In this document: one piece after another, positions 1 through 8,989 of the stretch
Numbering within the stretch: the stretch's first letter is position 1
Layout: every line of letters starts with the position of its first letter
Assembly: GCF_003987855.1 (NCBI RefSeq)
Contig: NZ_RXIZ01000004.1
Location: 70,220-134,219, forward strand
Direction of reading: 5' to 3'
Length of the DNA: 64,000 nucleotides
From: Hyphomicrobium sp.
Lineage (GTDB): Bacteria > Pseudomonadota > Alphaproteobacteria > Rhizobiales > Hyphomicrobiaceae
The notes under the pieces: model-generated
What the model saw: only the letters and a program-made list of their open reading frames with translations
Told to the model about the DNA's origin: nothing
The model's database searches: none
Position numbers and translations under genes: made by a program

Positions 1-283
1 ACCCCATGAAGCGGGGATGCAAATTACCGGTCGCGAATGGGACGACGTAGTCGCGGATGCCCGCCAAGAGTTCGTCGATATCCCCAGCATCAGTCGGCAG
101 CTCTTGTGTAAAGTAGGAGAGCGCATCTGGGGTCGGCGGCTGCCAAACAGGCTGACCCCGGATCCCCTCGACATGACTCAGGACAAGATCCAAAGCCGCG
201 TGCGCCTGCTCCCTGAACTGAACCCAATTGGCGGGATCGAGAGACGTTGCCTCGACTGTTTCGCTCGACTCAGCTGGCGTCAC
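1..283 (-). CDS. PLP-dependent group II decarboxylase, N-terminal part (runs off left edge)
   Basis: Reading the minus strand from a GTG at 283 gives 94 codons without a stop to the window edge. The peptide includes a Trp/Pro-rich segment (VWQPPTPDALSYF) and ends in GNLHPRFMG. The HPRF-G motif is typical of the substrate-side N-terminal region of aromatic-L-amino-acid and glutamate-type decarboxylases (pyridoxal-dependent decarboxylase family). The catalytic lysine lies outside the window, so activity cannot be judged. The start overlaps the 3' end of the upstream PLP-enzyme gene by 14 bases in another frame, which implies translational coupling. Family assignment is fairly secure; the substrate is unknown. 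Confidence 0.75.
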   Translation of the reverse strand, partial: MTPAESSETVEATSLDPANWVQFREQAHAALDLVLSHVEGIRGQPVWQPPTPDALSYFTQELPTDAGDIDELLAGIRDYVVPFATGNLHPRFMG

Positions 284-1793
284 TGAGTGCAAGCCCCTGG
301 TGGATTTGTTGCCACTTCTCGAACAAGGTATCGAGTTGGCTGACAAGGGGAGCCATGGCCGCTGGAAGGCCATCCCCAAGCGCGAGACGCTCTGAAACGG
401 CGATGACGTGCGGAGCGGACAAAGCCACGCGCAAGACAGCCCTATTAGCGACACGCACCGGCTGGCCCACGTGGCAAACGGCTCCGGCAGCCTGACGCAA
501 TTGCTCCTGCACGGCTTTGGCTCGGACCATTGATGACTGTTCCTCGCTCGTCACGCTCAAATTCACAATGGCGCGACTTTCAAGATGGCACCCATCATCG
601 TCGGGGTGAATGAAAAATCCATCCTCTCCGAACGCGCGCTTTCGGATGGCATCGACGAATTCGCGTTTGATCTGAGCCGCCATCGTCGGGGGAATCGCGT
701 TGAACCTCTGGAGATTTGCCAATCCCGCCTGCCAACGAAGGCCAAGACCGATATTCATCTCCGTCGTGAAATCGATCTTCAATTCATCCCGCAGTGATGG
801 GCACCAGTCCTGGGCCGCGGTGTAATCAAGAAGTCCAGGGGGAAAACTCGCTCCGCGTAATTGCGCGACGATATCGTCTGGAAGCAGCAGCGCGCCTGCG
901 AAAGGCGGGGCAGCGAAGAACTTCGATACGGTCACAAGAACGATGAAGCCGTTGGCAAGATCGTCACGCAAATCGTCGATCTCACCGCGCAGCTGGCAGG
1001 CATCGATCATAACTCTAACGCGACCCGGCGCGAGTGAAGCGGCGTACTTTGCCGCGTCTCGCGTAACGCCGGTTAAACCCGTCTTCGAGGTGTCGAGCAC
1101 GTGAACGACGACATCGCGCCCCTTTTTGAGTTCGCCTTCGACCGTCGCGATCATATCGGCGTCGATATCGACTGCAGCGCGTTGGCGGCCCGCTTCATCA
1201 CGGATCGCAATCGCGCGCGCTTCGATACGCTCCGCAGCAAGACCTGCAATTTCCTCTCCGGGCTGGACAGCAAGACCAAGCGCAGTGATGTCGGAAAAAT
1301 GCCGGCCTGCGGCTGCCTGGGGAACGCCATTACCTGTTTCGTCGGGAGCGACGAAAACATTCGTCAGCGGTCTCGGCGAAAGAGCCGATACGATTCCAAG
1401 ACCGAGCAACTCCGCGTCCGTTCCCGACGATGCAAGAATCGTCCGCGCGCCTGCGCATCCCAACGCAGCTGCAATATGCTGGTGGAGCTGATTGAACCAG
1501 ACGTCGTAGGTCACGGCACCTGCGGCCGCTGGATTGATCAGCCGCGAAAGCGATTGCGTGGCTGCCGCGAATGCCAAAGCAGACGGACTGCTGGCAGTGG
1601 ATGAGGAAAAGCTGATCTCGTCCTCGGCAGGGCGTGTGAGAGTGCCATAGCGATTTCGGCCACTCACGCTATCGAGCCAGATGCGTTTATCGCCTCCGCT
1701 CGCCATCAGAATGGCGGGAGATGCCGACGCTGCCGCGGCGAGCTTCTGCTGCGATTTCACTGTTGATCGAGCCTTGGCGTCCCGTGTCGGCAT
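270..1793 (-). CDS. PLP-dependent fold-type I enzyme (aminotransferase class V-like)
   Basis: The protein has about 507 residues. The central part looks like fold-type I PLP enzymes: a conserved Asp in MIDACQLRG that would hold the pyridine nitrogen, and about 30 residues later TVSKFFAAPPFAG, whose Lys is the likely Schiff-base residue. The N-terminal half has a Gly/Ser-rich cofactor-phosphate region (ILASSGTDAELLG). I chose the ATG at 1793, 7 bases after the upstream stop. A GTG at 1829 would overlap the upstream gene by 29 bases, and neither start has a good ribosome site. It sits between an ATP-grasp gene and a PLP decarboxylase gene on one strand, suggesting a small-molecule pathway from an amino acid. 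Reaction and substrate are unknown. Confidence 0.72.
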   Translation of the reverse strand: MPTRDAKARSTVKSQQKLAAAASASPAILMASGGDKRIWLDSVSGRNRYGTLTRPAEDEISFSSSTASSPSALAFAAATQSLSRLINPAAAGAVTYDVWFNQLHQHIAAALGCAGARTILASSGTDAELLGLGIVSALSPRPLTNVFVAPDETGNGVPQAAAGRHFSDITALGLAVQPGEEIAGLAAERIEARAIAIRDEAGRQRAAVDIDADMIATVEGELKKGRDVVVHVLDTSKTGLTGVTRDAAKYAASLAPGRVRVMIDACQLRGEIDDLRDDLANGFIVLVTVSKFFAAPPFAGALLLPDDIVAQLRGASFPPGLLDYTAAQDWCPSLRDELKIDFTTEMNIGLGLRWQAGLANLQRFNAIPPTMAAQIKREFVDAIRKRAFGEDGFFIHPDDDGCHLESRAIVNLSVTSEEQSSMVRAKAVQEQLRQAAGAVCHVGQPVRVANRAVLRVALSAPHVIAVSERLALGDGLPAAMAPLVSQLDTLFEKWQQIHQGLALSDAS

Positions 1794-1800
1794 GGACTCG

Positions 1801-3081
1801 TCAGCCAAGCTCCCCGGCCATGGCGGCACTGGCGACGTGCCGTTCCTGCGCCATCGAACCGGTGCGAGCTATGCGTTGGCGCAAAGCCTGTTCGAAGCCC
1901 GCGAACAGCCGCGCCATGGCCAGCTTCTTGTAAGGAAATACGATCTCGCTATCCATCGAATGAACGATCATCGCTACGTCTGCCTCGAACAGCAATAGCC
2001 GGCCGTCCGGCAGCTCCGCGCAATCGATCGCAAAATAGTCGAGGCCGAGTTTGCGATAGAGCGCCTCGAACGCGCGCGCATGGCGTACCGCAAACTTCTT
2101 GTCGAAGTCGCCCATCCAAGCGGCTTCTTCCGCGCGCCGATCTTCATGCTCGGCCATGCCGGCGCTCAGGTAATGGACCATCCAATGATCCGACACCGCG
2201 AGATGACTTGCATAGGCTTTGCCGTCGATGAACGCGATGCGCTGCTTCCGGAATCTGCCGTCGGCACCGCTGTAATCGACGAATGGCGCCACATAGAACT
2301 CGGGGTCGCTATGTCGCTCCAAATAGCTCTCGAGTTCCGCTGGCGAGGAAATCTTCTCCAATCCACCACCAGCATGCGTCCCAACCGGCCGGATGATGAT
2401 CGGCCAGTGCATAAGATCTCTATTCTGCTGCAGATCAGAAATTTGCGACAGGAGATCGGAAGCAGACTGCCTCCTCGTAGCTGGAGCAAGTATCGATGGC
2501 TCATCCTCGAAAGCATCCGAAACGCCATCGCGTGACAACGCCATAATGCGATGTGGCGCATTGTTGAGGATTGGCCCATCCCAGTCCGCGAGCAAATACT
2601 CCAGATGCTGCAATATATCAGCGTTTTCCTCAGATTCCCCGATGCCGACGAAAGCGACGTCATGCTCGGGCACATCACTGAGATCTCTCAGCTGTGGATC
2701 TACGAAATGGAGCAGAATGTTCGCGTCGGAGCGCTCGAGCAGAAACTCGATTGGCGTGTTGGCCATAAAATCTCCGGCCACGACGAAGACCAGGACCGTC
2801 GGCCCTGTGCCCGCACCATTTCGAATGTGAAATGTACGGGTAAGTTCTAGCGCGGCTCTTTGCGACAGAGCGGCCTTTTCCGGCTGCCTCAAGGTGTAGA
2901 GGATCGTGGCGAGATCGAAGAATGCTCCTGCATCCTGCAGGTTTTCCGAAACGCGCTTCATCAAGGCTTCCCAGGTAGGACCGATGTCCCGGCCTTCATA
3001 AAGGGCTCGGACGATTACGGCCTTGCCCAGCACCCGCGGATGCGATTCAGCCTCGAACACGCGAGCGGTAGCGCTTTGCAT
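1801..3081 (-). CDS. TPR-like N-terminus plus ATP-grasp domain protein
   Basis: This 426-residue protein begins with helical, TPR-like sequence (about residues 1-90). A Rossmann-like pre-ATP-grasp part follows, with VLVFVVAGDFMANTP. The C-terminal half looks like an ATP-grasp ligase fold: a glycine-rich loop in RPVGTHAGGGLEK and an acidic metal-site stretch in RLLLFEADVAMIVH near the C-terminus. ATP-grasp enzymes activate a carboxylate as acyl phosphate and join it to an amine. It is the first gene of the left-edge operon, with AGAGGGATGA before the ATG. Its neighbours are two PLP enzymes, so it may ligate an amino-acid-derived amine. That role is inference, and no characterised homologue is recognised. 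Confidence 0.68.
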   Translation of the reverse strand: MQSATARVFEAESHPRVLGKAVIVRALYEGRDIGPTWEALMKRVSENLQDAGAFFDLATILYTLRQPEKAALSQRAALELTRTFHIRNGAGTGPTVLVFVVAGDFMANTPIEFLLERSDANILLHFVDPQLRDLSDVPEHDVAFVGIGESEENADILQHLEYLLADWDGPILNNAPHRIMALSRDGVSDAFEDEPSILAPATRRQSASDLLSQISDLQQNRDLMHWPIIIRPVGTHAGGGLEKISSPAELESYLERHSDPEFYVAPFVDYSGADGRFRKQRIAFIDGKAYASHLAVSDHWMVHYLSAGMAEHEDRRAEEAAWMGDFDKKFAVRHARAFEALYRKLGLDYFAIDCAELPDGRLLLFEADVAMIVHSMDSEIVFPYKKLAMARLFAGFEQALRQRIARTGSMAQERHVASAAMAGELG

Positions 3082-3465
3082 TCATCCCTCTTGATCGACC
3101 GGAAAGCCACGCAAATCGGGTCCGGAATGTCCCCCCACATTCACCCGCGCCGCCTTACGCCAGTCTGACGTCAGCGCGTTCGTATTCCGACGACGGACAA
3201 ATCGACCTCAGATGTAACGACACCCACCCGACCACCACCGGCGGAGCCCGGCCCGATGCAAAGGCGGTCAGCGCCTTCTCGCAATCCCGCGTGGCCTCAC
3301 CAACCACACCTCAAAACGGGCGACGGACAAAATGACGCGAATAAAATCGGGAATTGCCAATTTCAAAACAGCGAATCCGGAAATGAGAACCCATTCTATT
3401 TAATCCAATTTTTAGGGTTAACTCTCACAAAGAGATAAAGGATCTTTTCTCCGGGGATAATCGGA
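3082..3465. other. Divergent promoter region, ATP-grasp operon / chemoreceptor
   Basis: This 384-base stretch contains no convincing gene. It separates two divergently transcribed units, so it must carry both promoters. The part next to the chemoreceptor (about 3340-3440) is clearly AT-rich compared with the flanks. The 11-mer CGACGGACAAA occurs twice in the same orientation, at 3191 and 3321, exactly 130 bases apart. No confident -35/-10 pair was found. Confidence 0.5.
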
Positions 3466-5802
3466 ATGTTTCTTCGTACTCTGCGCTTTCGGATTCCCGC
3501 GGCAATTGTGGGATTGGGGCTTTTTAGCGCTGCTGTCATCGGAGTAATTGGCTGGTCGCAGGCACGGACCGCCCTGACGAACGCCGCATCCGATCGATTG
3601 ATGTTAGCCGCGCAATCACGAAAAACAAGCCTGGAACTTGTGGCCGATAAGCTGCGTGGAGACATGCTGTTCATCGCTGGTCACAAGGAGATCATGACGA
3701 ATATCGAGGATCTCTCGGACACGCTCGCTTCTCCCGACGACACGCAGAAGAATATCTCCTATTTTACCAACGGGCCGGAGTCCGATCGAATGCAGTTGGA
3801 CGGAGCCTCGTCCGGCACGATGTACGGCCTGCGTCATTCGAAGATCCATCCGATAGCCCTCGCGCTGATAAATCAGGCCGGATATGACGATGTCATATTG
3901 ATCGACCGAAATGACCGCGTTGTCTATACGGCCCGCAAAGGAAGTGATTTCGCCGGTAAAGTCGGAGAAGCCGGAACAGATCCGCAATTGGCGAAAATAC
4001 TCCTACTATTGAAGTCTGCAAAAAAGGGCGAGGCGGTATTCCTCGACTTTGCTTCATCTACGAAGAGCCAACCGACTGCATTCGTTGGCACGCCAATATT
4101 CAAGAAAGCCAACGTCGCCATGGACTCGGCCCAGGGCGAAGAGCAGGTTGGTTTCGCGATCATAGAAATTTCGCCCTCCGTGCTCGACCGTGTGTTTGGC
4201 GCGCGCGATGGCCTTGGCAAAACCGGCGAAACGTTCGCAATCGGCAACGATGGCATCGTAAGAACGAATGCGCCGTTGGCGACTGTTAAGACCGCCGGCA
4301 AGCCGAGCTCGGTGATGGGAATCTCGGCCAACGGCGATCAGAACGACCGCCTGTCGGGACACACCGGCGTCGTCTTCCTCGGTGCGCCCTGGAACATTTA
4401 TGCTCAGCAGAGTTCAGACGAAGCCCTGGCAGCTGTGGCGAACATGAGCCGCTCGATGGCGATTGCGGGTATCTGCATCGTCGTTCTCCAATTGCTCATC
4501 GGCGGCTTCGTCGCGCTCAGCATCACTCGTCCGTTGAACAAATTGAAGGACAGCATGCGCCGCCTCGCTGACGGCGACCTCGACACCCCGGTCGAAGGCG
4601 CCTCCCGTGGCGACGAGATCGGCGCGATGGCGTCAGCCGTTCAGGTCTTCAAGGACAATGGCCGCAAAGCCCGCGACCTCGAACTCAGCGCCGAGCTGGA
4701 ACGTCAGCAGCGGGAAATTGAGAAAGAAGCCGAGCGAGCCCACCGAGAAGCGGAAAAGGAAACCGAGCGGCAGTCACGAGAGACCGAGCGTGAGCTTGCT
4801 CAAGCGGCCCGCGACGCGGAGAAAGCCGCGGAAGCTCAGGCTATCACCCAGACAATTCAATCGCTTGGGAAAGGTCTTGATGAACTCGCGAGCGGGAATC
4901 TGGCTTACCGCATCCATACTGCCTTCCGGTCGGAATTCGAGCAGCTCCGCCACGACTTCAACTCGGCCGTCGGCAAGCTCTCGCTCGTTCTGAAAAACGT
5001 GTCGGATAGCTCCCACACCATCAAATCGAGCGGCGGCGAAATTGCCGACGCCTCGCAAGAATTGGCCACCCGCACCGAGCACCAGGCCGCAAACCTTCAG
5101 GAGGCCTCCAGCCGCCTCGACGAGATCACGACGACGGTCAACGCTACGGCAACCGACGTGAAGAGCGCGAGCGAGATCGCCGGCACGGCGCGACGGGAAG
5201 CCGAGGGCGGCGGCCAGATCGTCCGCTCGGCGGTCTCCGCCATGAACGACATCGAGATGTCATCGACCCAGATTCAAACGATTGTGGGTGTCATCGACGA
5301 GATCGCTTTCCAGACGAACCTTCTTGCTCTCAACGCTGGTGTCGAAGCCGCGCGAGCAGGTGATGCAGGCAGAGGCTTTGCGGTCGTCGCCTCCGAGGTC
5401 CGCGCCTTGGCCCAGCGCTCGGCCGAAGCTGCCCGAGAAATCAAACACCTCATCAGCAATTCCAGCGAACTGGTCGCACGCGGCGTCAAGCTCGTGGGCG
5501 AAACGGGCCAGTCGCTGAATTCGATCGTCAACAGTGTCGGAAAAATCGCTTCGATTATTTCCGATATCTCGACGCGCACCCAAGGTCAGGCGGCAAGCCT
5601 ACAGGTTGCCAATACGATGGTTTCCGAGCTGGATAAGGCCACGGTCCAGAACACCGCCATGGCTGAAGAGGCCACCGCGGTAAGCCATGGCCTCGCCGAA
5701 GAGGCTGAACGGCTCGTGCACCTTGTAAGCCAATTCAGCCTCGAGCCATCGATGCAAGCTCGCAGCGCGAACTCGATGGAGACAAAACTCCAGGCCGCCT
5801 AG
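3466..5802 (+). CDS. Methyl-accepting chemotaxis protein
   Basis: This is a 778-residue transmembrane chemoreceptor. TM1 spans about residues 9-30. A large periplasmic Cache-type sensor follows to about 330, with the PAS-like strand pattern [17 protein letters not shown]2 is at about 331-353 and a HAMP domain at 354-405. A highly charged Glu/Arg coiled coil (about 408-455) precedes a second HAMP-like segment ([17 protein letters not shown]). The signalling domain runs to about 745, with the conserved hairpin tip around 610-650 ([20 protein letters not shown]). It would control CheA/CheW from the inner membrane. No other chemotaxis gene is nearby, so it is an orphan receptor. The ligand is unknown. 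Confidence 0.95.
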   Translation: MFLRTLRFRIPAAIVGLGLFSAAVIGVIGWSQARTALTNAASDRLMLAAQSRKTSLELVADKLRGDMLFIAGHKEIMTNIEDLSDTLASPDDTQKNISYFTNGPESDRMQLDGASSGTMYGLRHSKIHPIALALINQAGYDDVILIDRNDRVVYTARKGSDFAGKVGEAGTDPQLAKILLLLKSAKKGEAVFLDFASSTKSQPTAFVGTPIFKKANVAMDSAQGEEQVGFAIIEISPSVLDRVFGARDGLGKTGETFAIGNDGIVRTNAPLATVKTAGKPSSVMGISANGDQNDRLSGHTGVVFLGAPWNIYAQQSSDEALAAVANMSRSMAIAGICIVVLQLLIGGFVALSITRPLNKLKDSMRRLADGDLDTPVEGASRGDEIGAMASAVQVFKDNGRKARDLELSAELERQQREIEKEAERAHREAEKETERQSRETERELAQAARDAEKAAEAQAITQTIQSLGKGLDELASGNLAYRIHTAFRSEFEQLRHDFNSAVGKLSLVLKNVSDSSHTIKSSGGEIADASQELATRTEHQAANLQEASSRLDEITTTVNATATDVKSASEIAGTARREAEGGGQIVRSAVSAMNDIEMSSTQIQTIVGVIDEIAFQTNLLALNAGVEAARAGDAGRGFAVVASEVRALAQRSAEAAREIKHLISNSSELVARGVKLVGETGQSLNSIVNSVGKIASIISDISTRTQGQAASLQVANTMVSELDKATVQNTAMAEEATAVSHGLAEEAERLVHLVSQFSLEPSMQARSANSMETKLQAA

Positions 5803-5833
5803 GCAGAATGAAAAGGCGCCGGCTTTCGCGGAG

Positions 5834-6115
5834 TTATTGCGAGATGCTCGCCCACGCACCCACAGGCAGCCCGACGAAGTCGACGAAACGCGTATCCTCG
5901 AAATACGTGACGTAGACGGCCTCATCACGAAGGTACGCCGACGAAAGCACGGCGGCCATGGCCGTAAACGCCCTGGGATCCGTGCTTTCCTCGGTCTTGA
6001 GGTCCATCGGTCCAGCGTCCGTCTCCAAAACGAACTCAAGTTCCGCCGAGCTGGCGAACACGCCCCAGCTCTTGATTTTGCCGACAGCCGATTTCGTCAT
6101 GGTCTGGTTCGTCAT
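5834..6115 (-). CDS. Small conserved-looking protein of unknown function
   Basis: This 93-residue soluble protein has no signal peptide. Its sequence alternates short strands and charged turns (WGVFASSAELEFVLET, DEAVYVTYFEDTRFVDFVG). A GGAGAG ribosome site lies 5-6 bases before the ATG at 6115, and codon use matches the neighbours, which supports a real gene. It ends 31 bases from the chemoreceptor stop (convergent) and lies upstream of and co-directional with nothing except the deaminase 27 bases away, so it may form the second gene of a deaminase transcript. I do not recognise the family. Confidence 0.6.
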   Translation of the reverse strand: MTNQTMTKSAVGKIKSWGVFASSAELEFVLETDAGPMDLKTEESTDPRAFTAMAAVLSSAYLRDEAVYVTYFEDTRFVDFVGLPVGAWASISQ

Positions 6116-6142
6116 GGCACTCTCCGACTGTTCGCTGCGATA

Positions 6143-6664
6143 TCATTTGAATAACTTCATGGCGTCGTCCGCCAGAACACCGCCCGTAATCGTGATCGGC
6201 GCGAACGGCGCATGAGCCGCAACGTCCTCTGCGGACAGCGAGATCTGATCGAGCTTGCTAGCGATCTGCTTTACCGACGCCGCAAACACGAGACGGGAGA
6301 TTCCGCACCAGATGATCGCCCCCATGCACATGCAGCAAGGCTCTCCCGAAGTGTAGAGCGTCGTTCCCTTGAACGCGTCTGGGCCATGCGAAGCGGAAAA
6401 CGCACGAATAGCGACCATCTCTCCATGGGCAGTGGGATCATGGTCTACGCCGGTACGATTGTGACCGCTTGCGAGAACATCGCCGTCTTTGACAATCACC
6501 GCGCCGAACGGGAATGCCGCCTCCGCGGCCTCCTTGAGCGCCAACTTCATGAATTTTTCGTCGTCCGGTAGAACAGTCCCCATTCGCGCATCGGCAGACT
6601 GCGGGAGGGCTATGGCCGATGCGACAAGCGTCATGCCGCCTTTCAGCACTGTTCTGCGGTGCAT
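6143..6664 (-). CDS. Nucleoside/guanine-type deaminase with Tat-like signal peptide
   Basis: This 173-residue member of the zinc-dependent CMP/dCMP deaminase family has a possible zinc site formed by H80 and E82 (TAHGEM) and C110/C113 (GEPCCMCMG). FGAVIVKDG and the DPTAH context resemble bacterial guanine/cytosine deaminases. The usual HAE is HGE here. The start at 6664 is preceded by GAGGAGG. The N-terminus MHRRTVLKGGMTLVASAIAL followed by SADA looks like a twin-arginine export signal, which is odd because these deaminases are normally cytosolic. A longer frame upstream (to 6769) lacks a ribosome site. It diverges from a carbamoylase-like gene, hinting at nucleobase or ureide breakdown. Confidence 0.85.
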   Translation of the reverse strand: MHRRTVLKGGMTLVASAIALPQSADARMGTVLPDDEKFMKLALKEAAEAAFPFGAVIVKDGDVLASGHNRTGVDHDPTAHGEMVAIRAFSASHGPDAFKGTTLYTSGEPCCMCMGAIIWCGISRLVFAASVKQIASKLDQISLSAEDVAAHAPFAPITITGGVLADDAMKLFK

Positions 6665-6914
6665 TACTAATCCCTCCTCATGGGTTTGACCCGGCCCCGT
6701 CCATTGGGCACGCCCGGTGAGTATTCCGCACCTACACGGCAATGGGAATACAAAGGCGATCGAAAGCAATTGATCATCGCGGGCCGGACATTTGGAAGCG
6801 CCCGGCTGATTGGCTTGGATGTTGCTGCGACTACCCGCTAATCATCAGAGGAGGGCAACCTTCCAGACCAGCCCGCCGCTCCCATACCTTCCCTTCCATT
6901 CTCGTTGGACCTCG

Positions 6915-8162
6915 ATGCTGACCAACCTTCAGATCAATTCTCGGCGCCTATGGGATAGCCTGATGGACACCGCCAAGTTCGGCGGCACCGATCGAGGCGG
7001 GATCAAGCGGCTGACGCTGACAGACGAGGACAAACAGGTCCGCGACTGGTTCAAAGCTCAATGCGAAGCCTTGGGATGCACCGTCAGCGTCGACGAGGTC
7101 GGCAACATGTTCGCCACAAGACCGGGGCGCAACGCCAACCTTCCACCGATCGCCATGGGCTCGCATCTCGATACGCAACCGACCGGCGGCAAGTTTGACG
7201 GCATTCTGGGTGTGCTCGCAGGGCTCGAGGTGCTCCGCACGCTGCACGAGCATGAATACGAAACGAACGCTCCGATCGAGGTCGTCAACTGGACGAATGA
7301 GGAAGGATCCCGCTTTCCGCCAGCCATGCTCGCCTCAGGCGTGTTCGCCGGCATCTTCCCACCGGAATATGCCTACGCGCAGACCGACCGGGAGGGCACG
7401 ACGTTCCTGTCCGAGTTGGAGCGCATCGGCTACCGCGGATCGATGAAATCCGGGGACCATCAGCTCTCGGCCATGTTCGAGCTTCATATCGAACAAGGCC
7501 CCATCCTCGAAGACGAAAAGAAGAGCATCGGAATCGTCACGGGCGTGCAGGGCATGCGGTGGTATGAGATCAACATCACCGGACAAGACGCGCATACAGG
7601 CGCAACGCCTATGTATCTCCGCCGGAACGCATTGCTTGGCGCCGCGCGCATCATAGAAGCGGTCGACGCAATCGGACAGCAGCATCAGCCCGGCGTGGCG
7701 ACGGTCGGGCTCATTGAAAATAAGCCGAACAGTCGGAACGTTGTCCCAGGCGAAGTCTTCCTCACCGTCGACCTACGCCATCCCGACGAGACCGCTCTCG
7801 ACAAGATGGAAGCAGAATTGCGCGCGGCGCTGAAGACTATCCTGCCGCCTCTCAAACTGACGTACGACGAGAAGAAGATCTGGGCGTCCGCCGCCGTGAA
7901 TTTCGCGCCAGAGTTGATCGCATGCGTGAGAAGCGCGGCGGCGAAATCCGGCTTCCCCATGCGCGATATGGTTTCCGGCGCCGGACATGACGCGGCCTAC
8001 ATCGCTCGCGTCGCGCCGACCACAATGATCTTCGTGCCCTGCGAGGGCGGCCTCAGCCACAACGAAGCGGAATCGACTAAGCCAGAGGAATGCGCGGCCG
8101 GGGCACAAGTGTTGCTCGACGCGGTGCTTGCGTACGATCAGTCCCTCGCGGGCCACACCTGA
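6915..8162 (+). CDS. M20-family Zn-dependent amidohydrolase (N-carbamoyl amino acid hydrolase / allantoate amidohydrolase type)
   Basis: This 415-residue protein is of normal family length. Metal-binding signatures are visible: [15 protein letters not shown] (His and Asp), NEEGSRF (Glu pair), HIEQGPILE (His), and near the C-terminus [10 protein letters not shown] and SHNEAE. The family cleaves N-carbamoyl-L-amino acids, ureidopropionate or allantoate; sequence alone does not separate these. The ATG at 6915 was chosen because family members begin just before the RRLWDSLMD region; the reading frame is open further upstream to 6810. It is divergent from the exported deaminase, which fits purine or pyrimidine catabolism, but this is inference. 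Confidence 0.88.
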   Translation: MLTNLQINSRRLWDSLMDTAKFGGTDRGGIKRLTLTDEDKQVRDWFKAQCEALGCTVSVDEVGNMFATRPGRNANLPPIAMGSHLDTQPTGGKFDGILGVLAGLEVLRTLHEHEYETNAPIEVVNWTNEEGSRFPPAMLASGVFAGIFPPEYAYAQTDREGTTFLSELERIGYRGSMKSGDHQLSAMFELHIEQGPILEDEKKSIGIVTGVQGMRWYEINITGQDAHTGATPMYLRRNALLGAARIIEAVDAIGQQHQPGVATVGLIENKPNSRNVVPGEVFLTVDLRHPDETALDKMEAELRAALKTILPPLKLTYDEKKIWASAAVNFAPELIACVRSAAAKSGFPMRDMVSGAGHDAAYIARVAPTTMIFVPCEGGLSHNEAESTKPEECAAGAQVLLDAVLAYDQSLAGHT

Positions 8163-8223
8163 CATTCCAATACGCACGTGCGAAACGACGCACCTGCGCC
8201 GAGAACTCTGCTTCTCGTCAGCT

Positions 8224-8249
8224 CTATCACCGCGATAGGCTGAAACTAT
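8224..8249 (+). promoter_or_regulatory. Putative OxyR operator upstream of ahpC
   Basis: CTAT at 8224, ATAG at 8235 and CTAT at 8246 stand in exact 11-base register (N7 spacers). The classical OxyR site is ATAG-N7-CTAT-N7-ATAG-N7-CTAT, so three of four elements are present; the expected flanking elements at 8213 and 8257 do not match. oxyR lies downstream in the same block, which supports the assignment. Confidence 0.6.
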
Positions 8250-8293
8250 TGATGTTGCGACATTTATCCAGATTTTCTATCGCCGGCGCATCC

Positions 8294-8299
8294 TATATT
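8294..8299 (+). promoter_or_regulatory. Possible -10 box of the ahpC promoter
   Basis: TATATT lies 45 bases before the ahpC start. The expected -35 position (8271-8276, GATTTT) is poor, as is common for promoters that need an activator. The OxyR-like site ends about 45 bases upstream of this box. Confidence 0.4.
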
Positions 8300-8344
8300 G
8301 CACCGCAAACGAAATCAGTTCGCAAACACCGACCAGGAAACGCG

Positions 8345-8908
8345 ATGTCTCTCATCAATACCGCAATCAAGCCGTTCAAAGCTCAGGCCTACAAGCAGGG
8401 CAAATTCATCGAAGTCACCGAAGCCGACATCAAAGGCAAATGGGCGATCTTCTTCTTCTACCCCGCTGACTTCACTTTCGTATGCCCGACCGAACTTGGC
8501 GATCTCGCGGACCATTATGCCGAGTTGCAGAAGCTTGGTGTCGAAGTCTTCTCTGTCTCGACCGACACGCACTTCACGCATAAGGCATGGCACGACAGCT
8601 CAGAGACGATCGGCAAGATCAAATACGCGATGATCGGCGATCCGACGGGCGCGATCACGCGCAATTTCGAGGTCATGCGCGAAGGCGAAGGATTGGCCGA
8701 CCGCGGCACCTTCGTCGTGGATCCCGCAGGTATCATCCAGGCCATGGAAGTAACCGCGGAAGGCATCGGCCGCAACGCGGCAGATCTGCTTCGCAAGGTC
8801 AAGGCTGCTCAGTACGTCGCTGCGCATCCGGGTGAGGTGTGCCCCGCGAAGTGGGAAGAGGGGCAGAAGACGCTCGCCCCCTCGTTGCAACTCGTCGGCA
8901 AGATCTAA
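8345..8908 (+). CDS. ahpC: Alkyl hydroperoxide reductase subunit C (typical 2-Cys peroxiredoxin)
   Basis: This 187-residue AhpC reduces hydrogen peroxide and organic hydroperoxides in the cytoplasm. The peroxidatic Cys is C47 in DFTFVCPTE and the resolving Cys is C166 in [10 protein letters not shown], the spacing seen in the enterobacterial enzyme. The ATG at 8345 gives the standard N-terminus ([11 protein letters not shown]); the frame is open upstream but without a family-like sequence. It is followed by its reductase ahpF and by oxyR, and preceded by an OxyR-like operator, so peroxide induction is expected. Confidence 0.97.
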   Translation: MSLINTAIKPFKAQAYKQGKFIEVTEADIKGKWAIFFFYPADFTFVCPTELGDLADHYAELQKLGVEVFSVSTDTHFTHKAWHDSSETIGKIKYAMIGDPTGAITRNFEVMREGEGLADRGTFVVDPAGIIQAMEVTAEGIGRNAADLLRKVKAAQYVAAHPGEVCPAKWEEGQKTLAPSLQLVGKI

Positions 8909-8920
8909 AACCGCCCAGTA

Positions 8921-8947
8921 GGCCTCATCTCGGCCCGAGGTGAGGCC
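8921..8947 (+). other. Intercistronic hairpin between ahpC and ahpF
   Basis: GGCCTCA at 8921 pairs with TGAGGCC at 8941, and an inner CTCGG/CCGAG stem extends it to about 12 paired bases. There is no T-tract, so full termination is unlikely. It may stabilise the ahpC 3' end or lower ahpF output, which would suit the excess of AhpC over AhpF usual in cells. Confidence 0.5.
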
Positions 8948-8989
8948 ACCCGGATCACATCCACCGAAGACTTTCGACAGGACACCTTC

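Noticed and set aside
17-286. Plus-strand open frame of 89 codons at the left edge
   Set aside because: The minus strand of the same region encodes a recognisable group II decarboxylase N-terminus with HPRF-G, so the plus frame is its shadow.
1101-1604. Plus-strand frame of 167 codons inside the PLP enzyme gene
   Set aside because: It is Arg/Cys-rich and without family-like sequence or ribosome site; it lies wholly opposite a good gene.
3256-3438. Short plus-strand frame in the divergent gap before the chemoreceptor
   Set aside because: No ribosome site, no family-like sequence, and it covers the AT-rich promoter part.
6665-6769. N-terminal extension of the deaminase
   Set aside because: The Tat-like signal peptide and a GAGGAGG site mark 6664 as the start; the extension would bury the signal.
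8257-8271. Fourth element of the OxyR operator
   Set aside because: The expected ATAG and CTAT positions read GCGA and CCAG, so only three elements can be claimed.
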